DNA of 64,000 bases from Microbacterium sp. SLBN-146 (GCF_006715145.1 NZ_VFMR01000001.1:1-64000); one strand, 5' to 3'. Positions 16,743 to 25,861 are shown, counted from the first letter of the stretch. Notes: generated by a model from the sequence alone, not told the origin. Made by a program: numbers and translations.

Positions 16743-18010
16743 CGCTGCGAGGACCGCGCGCTCGCGCGGCGTGCCGTCACGACGATCCCGACGGGCGAAC
16801 CGCCGACGGAGCGGATCCGCGCCGCCGCCCGCGCGAGGCTCCGGCGCGTCGCGACACCGATGCGGGCGACGAGGACGACCGCACCCACCGACTCGGCGAG
16901 GATCGTCGCGTCAGGCCCTTCCGACAACGCGGAGGCGTCGACGACGACGGCATCCCAGTGCACCTCGAGGCGGCGCAGGAGCCGATCCATCTCGGCAGAG
17001 GAGAGGAGCGCAGCGGGGTTCTTCACGGCAGACGCCGCGATGACCGACAGTTCGCCGCCCGGGACGGGACGGAGGACGTTCGCGAGGGTCGCGCCGCCCG
17101 AGAGCACCGCATCCAGCCCGCCGTCCTCGATCCCCAGCTGACGCGCGACGCCGGGGTGGCGGAGGTCGGCGTCGACGAGGCAGACGCGCTTCCCCGTCGC
17201 GGCGAGCGCCTGAGCCAGCAGCACAGCGGTCGTCGTGCGCCCTTCCCCGCGGGTCGGCGACGTGACGAGGACCGACGTGCGTTCGCGGCCCGCGAGGACC
17301 GCCGAGAGCATCGTCCGGACCTCGATGACAGCGTCGGTGACCCCTTCGCCGTGCGCCGAGCGGGGCAGCATCCCGAGCACGGGAACGTCGGGCACAGCGG
17401 CGGCCACGTCGTCGGGTGCCGTGACGGAATCGTCGACCCGGCCACGGACGATCGCGACGACCGCGCCGCCGACGAGGCCGAGGAGCCCGCCGAGCGCGAC
17501 GAAGAGGAGGGGATGCGGCGCGGACGGCGCCTGCGGCACGGCAGCCGTGCGCGTCACGGTCATCGCGACCTGCGGGCCGGACTCCCCGCCGTCTTCGAGC
17601 GTCGGGACGACGGTCTCGAGGCTCGAGACGACGGCACGCGCGAGCTCCGCCGCACCTTCTGCTGTGTCGTCCGTCGCCGTCACGGTGAGGATGACGGTGT
17701 CGAGCTGGGTCTCGGCCGACACCTGGCGGGCCAGTTCGTCGGCGGTGACGTCGAGTCCCAGCTCCTCGATGACGGGGTCGAGCACGAGCGGCGACGTCAC
17801 GACGGCGGAGTACGACCGCAAGCGCGACTCGATGAATTGGTTGCCCTGCGTGAGCTCGTTGAGGCTCCCGCCGGCACGCACGGCGAAGAAGACGTCGCTC
17901 GACGAGGAGTACTTCGCGGGACTCAGCACCGCCCAGCCGAGACCCACGCCGGCACCGACGAGGCCGAGCACGAGGATGAAGATCCAGGCGCGGCGGAGCG
18001 ATGCGAGCAT
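16739..18010 (-). CDS. Wzz-type chain-length regulator with BY-kinase-like ATPase domain
   Basis: 423 residues. It has a membrane helix at about 8-30, an extracellular Wzz domain, a second helix at about 167-188, and a cytoplasmic P-loop domain like bacterial tyrosine kinases. The Walker A' is intact (VCLVDADLRHP, 276-286). The Walker A reads TSPTRGEGRTT (250-260), with Arg258 where the ATP-binding Lys is expected. No tyrosine cluster is seen at the C-terminus (ARSSQR). It may therefore regulate chain length without kinase activity. The N-terminus is short for Wzz. The frame stays open upstream without ATG or GTG, so the true start is uncertain. Confidence 0.8.
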   Translation of the reverse strand: MLASLRRAWIFILVLGLVGAGVGLGWAVLSPAKYSSSSDVFFAVRAGGSLNELTQGNQFIESRLRSYSAVVTSPLVLDPVIEELGLDVTADELARQVSAETQLDTVILTVTATDDTAEGAAELARAVVSSLETVVPTLEDGGESGPQVAMTVTRTAAVPQAPSAPHPLLFVALGGLLGLVGGAVVAIVRGRVDDSVTAPDDVAAAVPDVPVLGMLPRSAHGEGVTDAVIEVRTMLSAVLAGRERTSVLVTSPTRGEGRTTTAVLLAQALAATGKRVCLVDADLRHPGVARQLGIEDGGLDAVLSGGATLANVLRPVPGGELSVIAASAVKNPAALLSSAEMDRLLRRLEVHWDAVVVDASALSEGPDATILAESVGAVVLVARIGVATRRSLARAAARIRSVGGSPVGIVVTARRASARSSQR

Positions 18011-18046
18011 GCCGGTCGGGCTGGCGATGATGTCCTCCAGGGTCGG

Positions 18047-18074
18047 GTGGGACAGACGAGGTCTATCGTCCCAC
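18047..18074 (-). promoter_or_regulatory. inverted repeat before the Wzz-like gene
   Basis: GTGGGAC at 18047-18053 and GTCCCAC at 18068-18074 are perfect inverses with a further AGAC/GTCT pairing inside. The repeat starts 37 bp upstream of the assigned start and downstream of folD. It may be an operator or leader hairpin for the exopolysaccharide genes, or a terminator of the glyA-folD transcript. Confidence 0.4.
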
Positions 18075-18088
18075 AGACGCGGGGAGCG

Positions 18089-18970
18089 TCAGTCGAGCGA
18101 GCGCTCGGCGGCCTCGACGACGTTCGTCATGAGGAGTGCGACGGTCATCGGACCGACGCCTCCCGGATTGGGCGAGACGTACCCGGCCACCTCGACGACG
18201 TCAGGATGCACGTCGCCGTGGACACGGCTCTTGCCGGTGTCGGGGTCGGTCTCTCGCGTGACGCCGACATCGAGCACGGCGGCACCCGCACGCACGTGCT
18301 CGGGGCGCACGATGTGCTTGACCCCCGCCGCGGCGACGATGACGTCGGCCTGGGCGAGGTGGCGTTCGAGGTCGCGCGTGCCCGTGTGGGTGAGGGTCAC
18401 GGTCGCGTTGATCTCGCGTCGCGTGAGGAGGAGCCCGATCGAGCGCCCGATCGTCACTCCGCGCCCGACGACCACGACATGCTTCCCGCCGAGGTCGTAG
18501 CCGTTGCGGAGCAGGAGCTCGATGACGCCCCGCGGCGTGCACGGCAGCGGCGAAGTGATGGGGGCGTTGACGTTGAGCACGAGGCGGCCGAGGTTCGTGG
18601 GGTGGAGGCCGTCGGCATCCTTCGCGGGATCGATGCGCTCGAGGATCGCGTCGGTGTCGAGGTGCTTCGGCAGCGGGAGCTGCACGATGTAGCCGTGACA
18701 CGCGGCATCCGCGTTGAGATCGTCGATGACGGCCTCCACGTCGGCCTGTGTGGCATCCGCCGGCAACTCGATCTGGATCGAGTTCATGCCGATCGCCTCG
18801 GACTCGCGGTGCTTCATGCCGACATAGAGCTGCGACGCGGGGTCTGCTCCGACGAGGACCGTCGCGATGCCCGGGACGATGCCCCGTTCGCGCAGCGCCG
18901 CGACACGTGCGCGCAGCTCTTCCTTGATCTCGGCCGCAGCCGCGCGTCCGTCGAGCTTCGTGGCCACCAT
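18089..18970 (-). CDS. folD: methylenetetrahydrofolate dehydrogenase / cyclohydrolase
   Basis: 293 residues. It interconverts 5,10-methylene- and 10-formyl-tetrahydrofolate with NADP. Family landmarks are Tyr49 and catalytic Lys53 in the [10 protein letters not shown] segment, the folate loop [23 protein letters not shown], and the cofactor-binding [11 protein letters not shown]. It lies downstream of glyA on the same strand. Serine hydroxymethyltransferase makes the methylene-folate that FolD uses, and 10-formyl-folate then feeds PurN and PurH encoded elsewhere in this window. A 328-bp gap with a palindrome separates it from glyA, so it may also have its own promoter. Confidence 0.95.
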   Translation of the reverse strand: MVATKLDGRAAAAEIKEELRARVAALRERGIVPGIATVLVGADPASQLYVGMKHRESEAIGMNSIQIELPADATQADVEAVIDDLNADAACHGYIVQLPLPKHLDTDAILERIDPAKDADGLHPTNLGRLVLNVNAPITSPLPCTPRGVIELLLRNGYDLGGKHVVVVGRGVTIGRSIGLLLTRREINATVTLTHTGTRDLERHLAQADVIVAAAGVKHIVRPEHVRAGAAVLDVGVTRETDPDTGKSRVHGDVHPDVVEVAGYVSPNPGGVGPMTVALLMTNVVEAAERSLD

Positions 18971-19053
18971 GTCGTCTCCTCGGTCGTGTCGTGTTCGTGC
19001 TGCGTCGGCGTTCCCGGTGCCCCGCCTCGCTCCGGCCCGCTCCCCGCCCCTCG

Positions 19054-19126
19054 CCGCGAGACTGCATCCTCCGGCCGAGGCTGCGGTCTGCCGCTGCTGT
19101 TTCGGCCGCGAGGTGCAGTCTCGCGG
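19054..19126. repeat. palindromic element E between glyA and folD
   Basis: CCGCGAGACTGCATCCTC at the left and its near-inverse ending CAGTCTCGCGG at the right can form a stem of about 24 pairs with few mismatches. It is the only structure seen in the gap 18971-19298; the rest is GC-rich, low-complexity sequence (GGCGGGG-type runs at 19140-19290) with no gene. Confidence 0.65.
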
Positions 19127-19298
19127 ATGATGCGCGTGCGGCGGCGGGGCGGGAGAGGGGCGGCGGGGTGGGAGAGGGGCGGTGGGGTGGGGCGGGACGG
19201 ATGCCGCGGGGGGGGACGTACCGCACCGGGCCGGGGCGGATGCCGCCGGTCGGGGCGGCGGGCGCGTCCCGGGGGCGTGCCGGATGCCGCGGGGTGGC

Positions 19299-20573
19299 CT
19301 ACTGCTGGAGGCCGGGGTACAGGGGGAACGCGGCCGTCAGGGCGGCGACGCGCGTGCGGAGTGCCTGGACGTCGGAGCCGGGAAGGAGCGCGAGCGCGAT
19401 GATGTCGGCCACCTCGGCGAACTCGGCGTCGCCGAAGCCGCGCGTCGCCAGGGCGGGCGTGCCGATCCGCAGGCCCGACGTCACCATCGGCGGACGCGGG
19501 TCGTTCGGCACGGCGTTGCGGTTCACGGTGATGTGGATCTCGTGGAGCAGATCCTCTGCCTGCTTGCCGTCGATCTCGGCCTCGCGCAGGTCGACCAGCA
19601 CGAGGTGCACGTCGGTGCCGCCCGAGCGGACGGCGATGCCCGCCGCCGCGACATCGGGCTGCGACAGACGCTCCGCGATGAGGCGGGCACCGTTCAGCAC
19701 GCGCTGCTGACGCTCCGCGAACTCGGGGGTCGCGGCGAGCTTGAACGCCGTGGCCTTCGCGGCGATGACGTGCATGAGGGGTCCGCCCTGCTGACCCGGG
19801 AAGACGGCCGAGTTGATCTTCTTGGCGATGTCGGCGTCGTTGGTCAGGATGAAGCCCGACCGGGGACCACCGATCGTCTTGTGGACGGTCGACGACACGA
19901 CGTGCGCGTGCGGCACGGGCGAGGGGTGCAGGCCCGCGGCGACGAGCCCCGCGAAGTGCGCCATGTCGACCCACAGGAGTGCGCCCACTTCGTCGGCGAT
20001 CGCACGGAAGGCCGCGAAGTCGAGCTGACGCGGGTAGGCGGACCAACCGGCGATGATGACCTTGGGCTTGTGCTCGACGGCGAGGCGGCGGACCTCGTCC
20101 ATGTCGATCACCGACGTCTCGGGGTCGACGCCATAGGCGACGATGTCGTACAGGCGGCCCGAGAAGTTGATCTTCATGCCGTGCGTGAGGTGGCCGCCCT
20201 GGTCGAGGGAGAGCCCGAGCAGCGTGTCGCCGGGGCGCGCGATCGCGTGGAGGACGGCGGCGTTGGCGGTCGCGCCGGAGTGGGGCTGGACGTTGGCGAA
20301 CTCCGCGCCGAAGAGCTTCTTGGCGCGCTCGATCGCGAGCTCCTCCGCGACGTCGACCTCTTCGCAGCCGCCGTAGTAGCGGCGTCCCGGATAGCCCTCC
20401 GCGTACTTGTTCGTCAGGACGGATCCCTGCGACTGGAGCACCGAGACGGGAACGAAGTTCTCCGAGGCGATCATCTCGAGGTATCCACGCTGCCGCTCGA
20501 GCTCGCGCTCGAGGACCTGGGCGATCTCGGGGTCGACCTCGGAGAGAGGGGCGTTGAAGTACTGGTCGGTCAT
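19299..20573 (-). CDS. glyA: serine hydroxymethyltransferase
   Basis: 424 residues, a PLP enzyme that converts serine and tetrahydrofolate to glycine and methylene-tetrahydrofolate. The PLP-binding Lys is Lys232 in [14 protein letters not shown]. Other landmarks are EMIASENF (33-40), [15 protein letters not shown] (55-69), the PLP-stacking His in VDMAHFAG, and Asn-Asp of [12 protein letters not shown] near the C-terminus. The ATG at 20573 has a clear ribosome site (AAGGAG, 6 nt before). A ZTP riboswitch lies about 145 nt upstream, linking expression to folate/purine stress. Confidence 0.96.
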   Translation of the reverse strand: MTDQYFNAPLSEVDPEIAQVLERELERQRGYLEMIASENFVPVSVLQSQGSVLTNKYAEGYPGRRYYGGCEEVDVAEELAIERAKKLFGAEFANVQPHSGATANAAVLHAIARPGDTLLGLSLDQGGHLTHGMKINFSGRLYDIVAYGVDPETSVIDMDEVRRLAVEHKPKVIIAGWSAYPRQLDFAAFRAIADEVGALLWVDMAHFAGLVAAGLHPSPVPHAHVVSSTVHKTIGGPRSGFILTNDADIAKKINSAVFPGQQGGPLMHVIAAKATAFKLAATPEFAERQQRVLNGARLIAERLSQPDVAAAGIAVRSGGTDVHLVLVDLREAEIDGKQAEDLLHEIHITVNRNAVPNDPRPPMVTSGLRIGTPALATRGFGDAEFAEVADIIALALLPGSDVQALRTRVAALTAAFPLYPGLQQ

Positions 20574-20607
20574 GGCGTTCTCCTTGACGGCGGCTTGAGA
20601 GACGATC

Positions 20608-20718
20608 CTGCTGGTCGGGCCCCCGCCGCGAACGGCGGGCACCCGCTGGTCGAGCCCCGCCGCGAACGGCAGGCACCCGCTGGTCGAGTGCCGCCGCGAA
20701 GCGGCGGTGTATCGAGAC
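20608..20718. repeat. three tandem ~35-bp repeats (CCGCTGGTCGAG... family)
   Basis: Three consecutive units start near 20608, 20643 and 20677. Each reads GCTGGTCGRG, then a GCCGCGAACGGC-type hairpin, then GGCACC. The last unit ends in GCGGCGGTGTATCGAGACC. They lie between the ZTP aptamer and the glyA start, in the region where the riboswitch expression platform should be. Confidence 0.75.
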
Positions 20719-20797
20719 CCGGCCCAGGCGTGCGGTCGAATGCCAGTGTCAGCCGCTCCCCGGTGGTATCCCCACCTCAACGCCAGTCGCGACAAGG
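20719..20797 (-). promoter_or_regulatory. ZTP (pfl) riboswitch upstream of glyA
   Basis: Read on the minus strand, the leader contains GCGACTGGCG (20781-20790), then a hairpin GGTGGGGATACCACC (20762-20776), then GGGGAGC, a GC-rich variable stem, and the conserved CGCCTGGGC (20722-20730). These blocks, in this order, are the consensus of the pfl/ZTP aptamer, known to sense the purine intermediate ZTP/ZMP and to control folate and purine genes such as glyA, folD and purH. A -10 box lies directly before it. I identified it by eye; a covariance-model search would confirm it. Confidence 0.88.
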
Positions 20798-20799
20798 CG

Positions 20800-20805
20800 A
20801 GCATA
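20800..20805 (-). promoter_or_regulatory. -10 box of the riboswitch-glyA transcript
   Basis: TATGCT on the minus strand (20805-20800) sits a few bases before the aptamer, so transcription would begin at the riboswitch itself. Confidence 0.5.
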
Positions 20806-20867
20806 TCGGATGCCGGTGACGGTTCCCCCGCTGCGCGGTCGGTCTTCCCGGTGCGCCGAGGCCCCGG

Positions 20868-20906
20868 TATCCTGAATCGACCTATTTTGTTAGGACTCTT
20901 TACAAC
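20868..20906 (+). promoter_or_regulatory. promoter and ROK-type operator candidate before the hexosaminidase
   Basis: A -10-like TATCCT lies at 20868-20873. Just downstream, GTTAGGACTCTTTACAAC (20889-20906) resembles the dyad GTTAGTAGACCTTACGAAC directly before the ROK repressor gene at 34540-34558. The half-site spacing differs by one base. A repressor bound here would cover the start of the transcript. Confidence 0.5.
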
Positions 20907-20927
20907 TCTCTCCGACAGGATGGACAC

Positions 20928-22451
20928 ATGACGCCTCCCGCTGTCGTCCCCGCTCCCCGCACGCTGGCGACCGGCGACGGGAACCCTTTCGTCCTGTCTC
21001 CGTCGCTTCGCATCGCGGGTGACGCGGAGGCCGCCGACGTGCTCGCTGCTCTCCTGGCGATCCGAACCCGCGGCGACGTCGCGCCGCGCACCACCGACGG
21101 CGGGTCAGACGGTGGCCCCCTGATCGAGTTGCGCGTCGAGCCCGGCGAGGAGCGCGAGGGGTACCGGGTCACGGCCGACGCGGCATCCGTCGTCGTGACG
21201 GGAACGGATGCCGCCGGACTGTTCTACGGCGTGCAGACGGTCGGTCAGCTCGTTCGGCGCAACGGGGACGCCTGGATGGTCACCGCCGTCGCGATCGAGG
21301 ATGCCCCGAGATTCGCCTACCGCGGCGTCATGCTCGACGTCGCGCGGCACTTCTTCGGTCCGGACGCGATTCGGGCGTACATCGACCGCGCAGCGTCGCT
21401 CAAGTTCAACGCCCTGCACCTGCACCTGACCGACGACCAGGGGTGGCGACTCGCGCTGAAGTCCCGCCCCGAGCTCACGGAGCACGGCAGCGGCACGTCG
21501 GTCGGCGGCGACCCGGGCGGTTTCTACACACGCGAGGAGTATCGCGACATCGTCGCGTACGCGGCATCGCGCCACATGATCGTCGTGCCGGAGGTGGACG
21601 TCCCCGGCCACACGCACGCCGTCGGACTCGCCTATCCCGAACTCGCCGCGGCGCCCGTCCTCACCGACGATGTCCGCGCCGCCGTCGCGCAGTTCGGCGG
21701 TGGACTGCCGACGGCGGGAGTCCCCTATGACGGATTCGCGGTCGGCTTCTCATCGCTCGAGATCCAGGACGAGCGCACGTACGACTTCCTCGCCGACGTC
21801 TTCGGCGAGCTCGCCTCGCTCACCCCCGGACCGTACCTCCACCTCGGTGGCGACGAAGCGCTCGGGACGGCGCCGGACGACTTCGCGGAGTTCATGCGAC
21901 GGGCGAGTGCCATCGTCGCCGACCTCGGCAAGACCCCGATCGCGTGGCACGAGGCGGGAGCTGCGCCAGGGCTCGACGACGCGACGGTCGGACAGTACTG
22001 GGGTTTCGTCACGCCGACCGACGGCGCCGACGAGAAGGCCCGGCGATTCGCCCAGCTCATCCTCTCCCCCGCCGACGCGGTGTACCTCGACATGAAGTTC
22101 GCCGCCGACTCGCCGCTCGGCCTCACGTGGGCGCGCGGCACGACGACTCTCTCTCGCGCATACGCGTGGGAGCCGACCGACGTCGTGGAGGGCGTCGACG
22201 AGGACGACATCCTCGGCGTCGAAGCTCCCCTGTGGACCGAGACGATCCGCACGCTCGGGGAGATCGACGGCATGGCCTTCCCCCGCATCGCGGCGGCCGC
22301 CGAGATCGCCTGGTCACCCCGCGCGGCTGCATCGGGTCTGCGCACGTGGGAATCGTTCCGCTCGCGCGTCGGCGCGCTCGGACCCCTGTGGACGAGCCTC
22401 GGCATCCGATACACGCCGCTCCCCGAGGTCGAGTGGAGCGCCGAAGAATGA
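20928..22451 (+). CDS. beta-N-acetylhexosaminidase (GH20)
   Basis: 507 residues. An N-terminal alpha/beta GH20b domain (about 1-125) precedes the TIM barrel. The substrate-assisted catalytic pair is Asp309-Glu310 in HLGGDEALG. Other GH20 motifs are [15 protein letters not shown] (129-143), [13 protein letters not shown] (163-175) and [15 protein letters not shown] (219-233). It removes terminal GlcNAc from chitin or peptidoglycan oligomers. No signal peptide is visible, so it is probably cytoplasmic and works on imported disaccharides. nagA overlaps its stop by 4 bp. Confidence 0.93.
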   Translation: MTPPAVVPAPRTLATGDGNPFVLSPSLRIAGDAEAADVLAALLAIRTRGDVAPRTTDGGSDGGPLIELRVEPGEEREGYRVTADAASVVVTGTDAAGLFYGVQTVGQLVRRNGDAWMVTAVAIEDAPRFAYRGVMLDVARHFFGPDAIRAYIDRAASLKFNALHLHLTDDQGWRLALKSRPELTEHGSGTSVGGDPGGFYTREEYRDIVAYAASRHMIVVPEVDVPGHTHAVGLAYPELAAAPVLTDDVRAAVAQFGGGLPTAGVPYDGFAVGFSSLEIQDERTYDFLADVFGELASLTPGPYLHLGGDEALGTAPDDFAEFMRRASAIVADLGKTPIAWHEAGAAPGLDDATVGQYWGFVTPTDGADEKARRFAQLILSPADAVYLDMKFAADSPLGLTWARGTTTLSRAYAWEPTDVVEGVDEDDILGVEAPLWTETIRTLGEIDGMAFPRIAAAAEIAWSPRAAASGLRTWESFRSRVGALGPLWTSLGIRYTPLPEVEWSAEE

Positions 22452-23599
22452 CGGCGATCCTGCATTCCGCGACGCTCATCGACGGCGGCGTCGCCCGAGA
22501 GGACTCGTGGGTCGTCTTCGACGGCGGCGTCGTGGCCGGGATGGGGCAGGGAGACTCCTGGCGTCCCCTCGCGGCCTCCGCCGACGTCCTCTCCGCGACC
22601 GACCTGGCGGGCGAAGGAGCCGTGCTCACGCCGGGCTTCATCGATCTGCACGGCCACGGCGGCGGGGGCGCGTCCTACGACGACGGCGCGGATGCCATCA
22701 GACGGGCCCGGCGGTTCCATCGGGCGCATGGCACGACGCGTGCCGTCGTCTCGCTCGTCTCGGCGCCGCTCGGCGTGCTCGAACACCGCGTCGGCGTCGT
22801 CGCGGATCTCGTCGCGACAGACCCGGATGTCCTGGGATCCCACCTCGAGGGCCCGTTCCTCGACCCCGCACACAAGGGTGCCCACGACGAGTCGGCTCTG
22901 TGGGCCCCCACTCCCGAAGCCGTCGACCGACTGCTACGGGCGGGTCGCGGCAGCGTGCGGCAGATGACGCTCGCGCCCGAGCTCGAGGGAGGACTCGACG
23001 CGATCCGGACGATCACGGCGCGCGGCGCGGTCGCGGCCGTCGGCCACACGGGAGCGGGAGGGGATGCCGCGTCCGCGGCCTTCGATGCCGGCGCGACGCT
23101 CCTCACTCATGCCTTCAACGCGATGCCGGGGCTCCACCACCGCGAGCCCGGGCCCGTGGGCGCCGCGACGGCCGATCCGCGCGTCGTGCTGGAGATCATC
23201 GCCGACGGCATCCACCTGCACCCCGAGATCGTGCGCCTCGCCTTCGCTGCCGCACCCGGGCGGATCGCCCTCGTGACCGACGCCATGGCCGCCGCCGGTA
23301 TGGGCGACGGCCGCTACGAGCTCGGCGCGCTCACCGTCGACGTCGTGGACGGCGTCGCGCGGCTCGCCCACGGCGGCGCCATCGCAGGATCGACGTTGAC
23401 GCAGGATGCCGCTGTGCGGTTCGCCGTCGCGGCGGGTGTGCCGCTCGTCGATGCCGTCGCAGCCGTCACGGCGACGCCCGCGCGCGTGCTCGGGCGGACC
23501 GATATCGGCGAGCTCGCGCCGGATCGCCTCGCCGATGCGGTCCTGCTGACGAGCGAGTTCGACGTCGTCGCGGTGTGGACGGCGGGCGTTCGGACCTGA
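22448..23599 (+). CDS. nagA: N-acetylglucosamine-6-phosphate deacetylase
   Basis: 383 residues, amidohydrolase superfamily. It deacetylates GlcNAc-6-P to glucosamine-6-P, the substrate of NagB encoded at 28411. Motifs are PGFIDLHGHGGGG with metal His residues, GSHLEGPFLDPAHKGAH with the metal Glu, VGHTGAG, THAFNAMPGLHHREPG, and catalytic Asp in LVTDAMAAAGM. The ATG overlaps the hexosaminidase stop, so the two form an operon. A strong hairpin terminator follows. Confidence 0.94.
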   Translation: MTAILHSATLIDGGVAREDSWVVFDGGVVAGMGQGDSWRPLAASADVLSATDLAGEGAVLTPGFIDLHGHGGGGASYDDGADAIRRARRFHRAHGTTRAVVSLVSAPLGVLEHRVGVVADLVATDPDVLGSHLEGPFLDPAHKGAHDESALWAPTPEAVDRLLRAGRGSVRQMTLAPELEGGLDAIRTITARGAVAAVGHTGAGGDAASAAFDAGATLLTHAFNAMPGLHHREPGPVGAATADPRVVLEIIADGIHLHPEIVRLAFAAAPGRIALVTDAMAAAGMGDGRYELGALTVDVVDGVARLAHGGAIAGSTLTQDAAVRFAVAAGVPLVDAVAAVTATPARVLGRTDIGELAPDRLADAVLLTSEFDVVAVWTAGVRT

Positions 23600-24001
23600 G
23601 GCTCGCAGGAAAAGCGAGGCGGCCGCTGCATCCCCCGATGCAGCGGCCGCGATCCCCCCTATGAGAGCCGGTGCGACCCCGCGGAACCCTCCCCCAGGTT
23701 CCCGCGATGTCGCCCGCCGAATCCGGACATTCTGTCTCTGTCGCCGCTCCGCCCCCGCGTTCCCCCGAAGGGGGGCGTGAACGTCTCTCAGAACATGAGA
23801 CGGGCGAGTGCGCGATCCATTACGCGACTTCTCGAAGTTTTTTCTCGCGCGTGCGGGAGCGCCCTTCGGATGTCGCGACGGGACGGAGACAAACCGGTCC
23901 CGACCGGGCAGAATGAGCATGCCGCGTAATGAAACCCGAATCCGCGCGTCTCTTGTGGTGGACGAGCACGATGCTCCCGCCGCAGACACCTGGAGTTCCG
24001 C
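23600..24001 (+). other. 402-bp intergenic region before the ECF sigma factor
   Basis: Besides the nagA terminator it holds two smaller GC hairpins: CGCGGAACC / GGTTCCCGCG at 23680-23706, and CCCCCGAAGGGGG around 23762-23774. A GTCTC/GAGAC inverted repeat lies at about 23783-23802. A ribosome site (TGGAG) lies just before the sigma-factor ATG. The promoter was not located with confidence; TGAAACC at about 23929 looks like an ECF -35 box but has no -10 at normal spacing. Confidence 0.5.
23619..23650 (+). terminator. hairpin terminator after nagA
   Basis: GCGGCCGCTGCATC and its perfect inverse form a 14-bp stem with a CCCC loop, starting 20 bp after the nagA stop. A C/T-rich tail follows. Confidence 0.85.
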
Positions 24002-25861
24002 ATGACCACGAACGACGAGCCCGACGGCGTCGCCGAGATCGGTGACGCCGATCTCGTGCTCCGCACGCGCTCGGGGGATCGGACGGCGTTCGGCGAACTG
24101 TGGCGACGCCACTACAGATCGGGCATCACGGTCGCACGCTCCATCTCGTCGTCGCTGGACGCCGACGATCTCGTACAAGAGGCCTACACGAAGATCTACC
24201 AGTCGATCCAGCGGGGGCGTGGCCCGACGGGCTCCTTCCGCGCCTACCTCTTCACGACGATCCGCCACACCGCCGCGGGGTGGGGACGAGATCGCAAAGA
24301 GACCGCGATGGATGTGCTCGACACCGTCGAGGACCCGTCCACGAGCGAAGAGGCCACCGCGGAAGCGCTCGATCGGAGCCTCACGCATCAGGCGTTCCGG
24401 AGCCTTCCGACGCGCTGGCAGGAGGTGCTCTGGTACTCCGAGATCGAGGGCATGAAGCCCGCGGAGATCGCCCCCCTTCTCGGCATGAAGGCCACCGCCG
24501 TCGCGCAGCTGGCGTTTCGCGCCCGCGAGGGCCTCCGTGAAGCGTGGATCCAAGCGCACCTCCGGTCGGTGGCCGAGGGCTCCGAGTGTCAGTGGACGAT
24601 CGAACGGCTCGGCGCCTACGCACGGAACAACCTCGGTCGGCGCGACCTCGCGAAGGTGTCGGGTCACCTCGAGAACTGCACCCGCTGCGCGATCATGGCG
24701 AGCGAGGCCAACGAGGTCGGGAGCCGCCTGGCCCTCATCCTGCTTCCGCTCACGATCGGAAGCGTCGGAGGCGCGGCCTACCTCGCGTCGCTGCAGAGCG
24801 GCGGGACGCCTGCGCTCGCCCTGGCCGCGATGCCCTCGAGCGTCGTCGAGGGCGCGATCGTGGCGCCCGCGGCCGGAGTGCCGCTCGTCCCCCTCGACCC
24901 GTCGAGCGCGGGTTCCGCCGTCGGAAGCGCGGCGGGCGCCTCGTCGACGGCCGGTGGGGCCGCCGCAGGCACCTCGGCGGCAGGAGTGGCCGGCACGACC
25001 GCGGGAGCCGCCGGAGCCGGCGCGGGCGCGGTGATCGCCGCGGGCGGGATCCTCTCGAGCGTCGGCGCCGTCGTCGGACTCGCCGCGGCGGGCATCGTCG
25101 TGGCGGGATCGGTCGTCGCGGCGGCCGTCGTTCTCCCGAACATGACAGCACCGCCGGTCTCGGCCGAGCGATCCGGAGTCGTCGAGACGATCACCGACGA
25201 TCCGGATGCCGCACCCCTCCCCCGCCCGTCGAGCACGACCTCGACGAGCCCGGCCCCCGCGCCTACCGAGACCGATCGACCCGACCCCGTCTCGCCGACG
25301 CCGTGGGCGCTCCCCGTCCCGCCCGCCGCACCGGTGGAGCCCGACGTGATCGAGCCGGGAAGCGCCGAACCCGACACGGATCCCTCGGCACCGGCGCCGA
25401 GTGCCACCCCCGCGCCGAGCGTCACACCCGAGCCGAGCGCGTCTCCGACCCCGACGTCGACACCCGAGCCCAGCCCGACTCCCACGCCGACCCCCACACC
25501 AACACCCACGCCGACCCCCACACCAACACCCACGCCGACCCCCACACCCGGAGCGGAACTCCCCGACGGAACGCCGACGGTCGCCGGTGCGTCGCTCGCG
25601 CTCTCGGACGATGGCGGGATCGTCCTCGTCGTGCGCGCGACGGGCGCCCCGTCCTCGACGATGAGCGTGCAGTTCTTCACCGAAGCGGCGCGCACCGTCG
25701 AGTTCGACGCCAACGGAGAGGCCACCATCGAACTCGGCCTGCGTCTGGAGTACGTGCTCTTCGATCCGCAGCTCACGCTCCGTTACATCGCGGGCGACAC
25801 GCTCGGCCCGGCGTCGACGACGGGATTCCGCGACCTGCTGCTAGGCGTCATCCCCTTCTGA
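24002..25861 (+). CDS. ECF sigma factor fused to zinc-binding anti-sigma-like domain, membrane helices and extracellular tail
   Basis: 619 residues. Region 2 lies at about 27-95 (DADDLVQEAYTKIYQSI) and region 4 at about 128-183 (LPTRWQEVLWYSEIEGM, LGMKATAVAQLAFRAREGL). Next comes an anti-sigma-like zinc motif, Cys196 then His222-x3-Cys226-x2-Cys229. Hydrophobic segments at about 243-263 and 350-379 follow. Residues 380-515 are Pro/Thr/Ser-rich with (PT)n repeats, typical of a cell-wall-spanning stalk. The last ~100 residues form a beta-rich domain without Cys. I infer a membrane-held sigma factor that is released or unmasked by an outside signal. The zinc domain suggests it inhibits itself. 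No separate anti-sigma gene is nearby. Confidence 0.85.
   Translation: MTTNDEPDGVAEIGDADLVLRTRSGDRTAFGELWRRHYRSGITVARSISSSLDADDLVQEAYTKIYQSIQRGRGPTGSFRAYLFTTIRHTAAGWGRDRKETAMDVLDTVEDPSTSEEATAEALDRSLTHQAFRSLPTRWQEVLWYSEIEGMKPAEIAPLLGMKATAVAQLAFRAREGLREAWIQAHLRSVAEGSECQWTIERLGAYARNNLGRRDLAKVSGHLENCTRCAIMASEANEVGSRLALILLPLTIGSVGGAAYLASLQSGGTPALALAAMPSSVVEGAIVAPAAGVPLVPLDPSSAGSAVGSAAGASSTAGGAAAGTSAAGVAGTTAGAAGAGAGAVIAAGGILSSVGAVVGLAAAGIVVAGSVVAAAVVLPNMTAPPVSAERSGVVETITDDPDAAPLPRPSSTTSTSPAPAPTETDRPDPVSPTPWALPVPPAAPVEPDVIEPGSAEPDTDPSAPAPSATPAPSVTPEPSASPTPTSTPEPSPTPTPTPTPTPTPTPTPTPTPTPTPGAELPDGTPTVAGASLALSDDGGIVLVVRATGAPSSTMSVQFFTEAARTVEFDANGEATIELGLRLEYVLFDPQLTLRYIAGDTLGPASTTGFRDLLLGVIPF
25481..25549 (+). 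repeat. 24-bp tandem repeat in the sigma-factor stalk
   Basis: Two full units and one truncated unit of CCCACGCCGACCCCCACACC plus AACA, coding for Pro-Thr dipeptides. The number of units could vary between strains without shifting the frame, because 24 is a multiple of three. Confidence 0.9.

Noticed and set aside
16733..19402. An 889-codon plus-strand frame across the Wzz-like, folD and intergenic regions
   Set aside because: It crosses two clear minus-strand genes and their gap, and its composition is that of a high-GC shadow frame.
25481..25549. The 24-bp tandem repeat as a CRISPR-like array
   Set aside because: There are no spacers; it is an in-frame Pro-Thr codon repeat inside a coding sequence.
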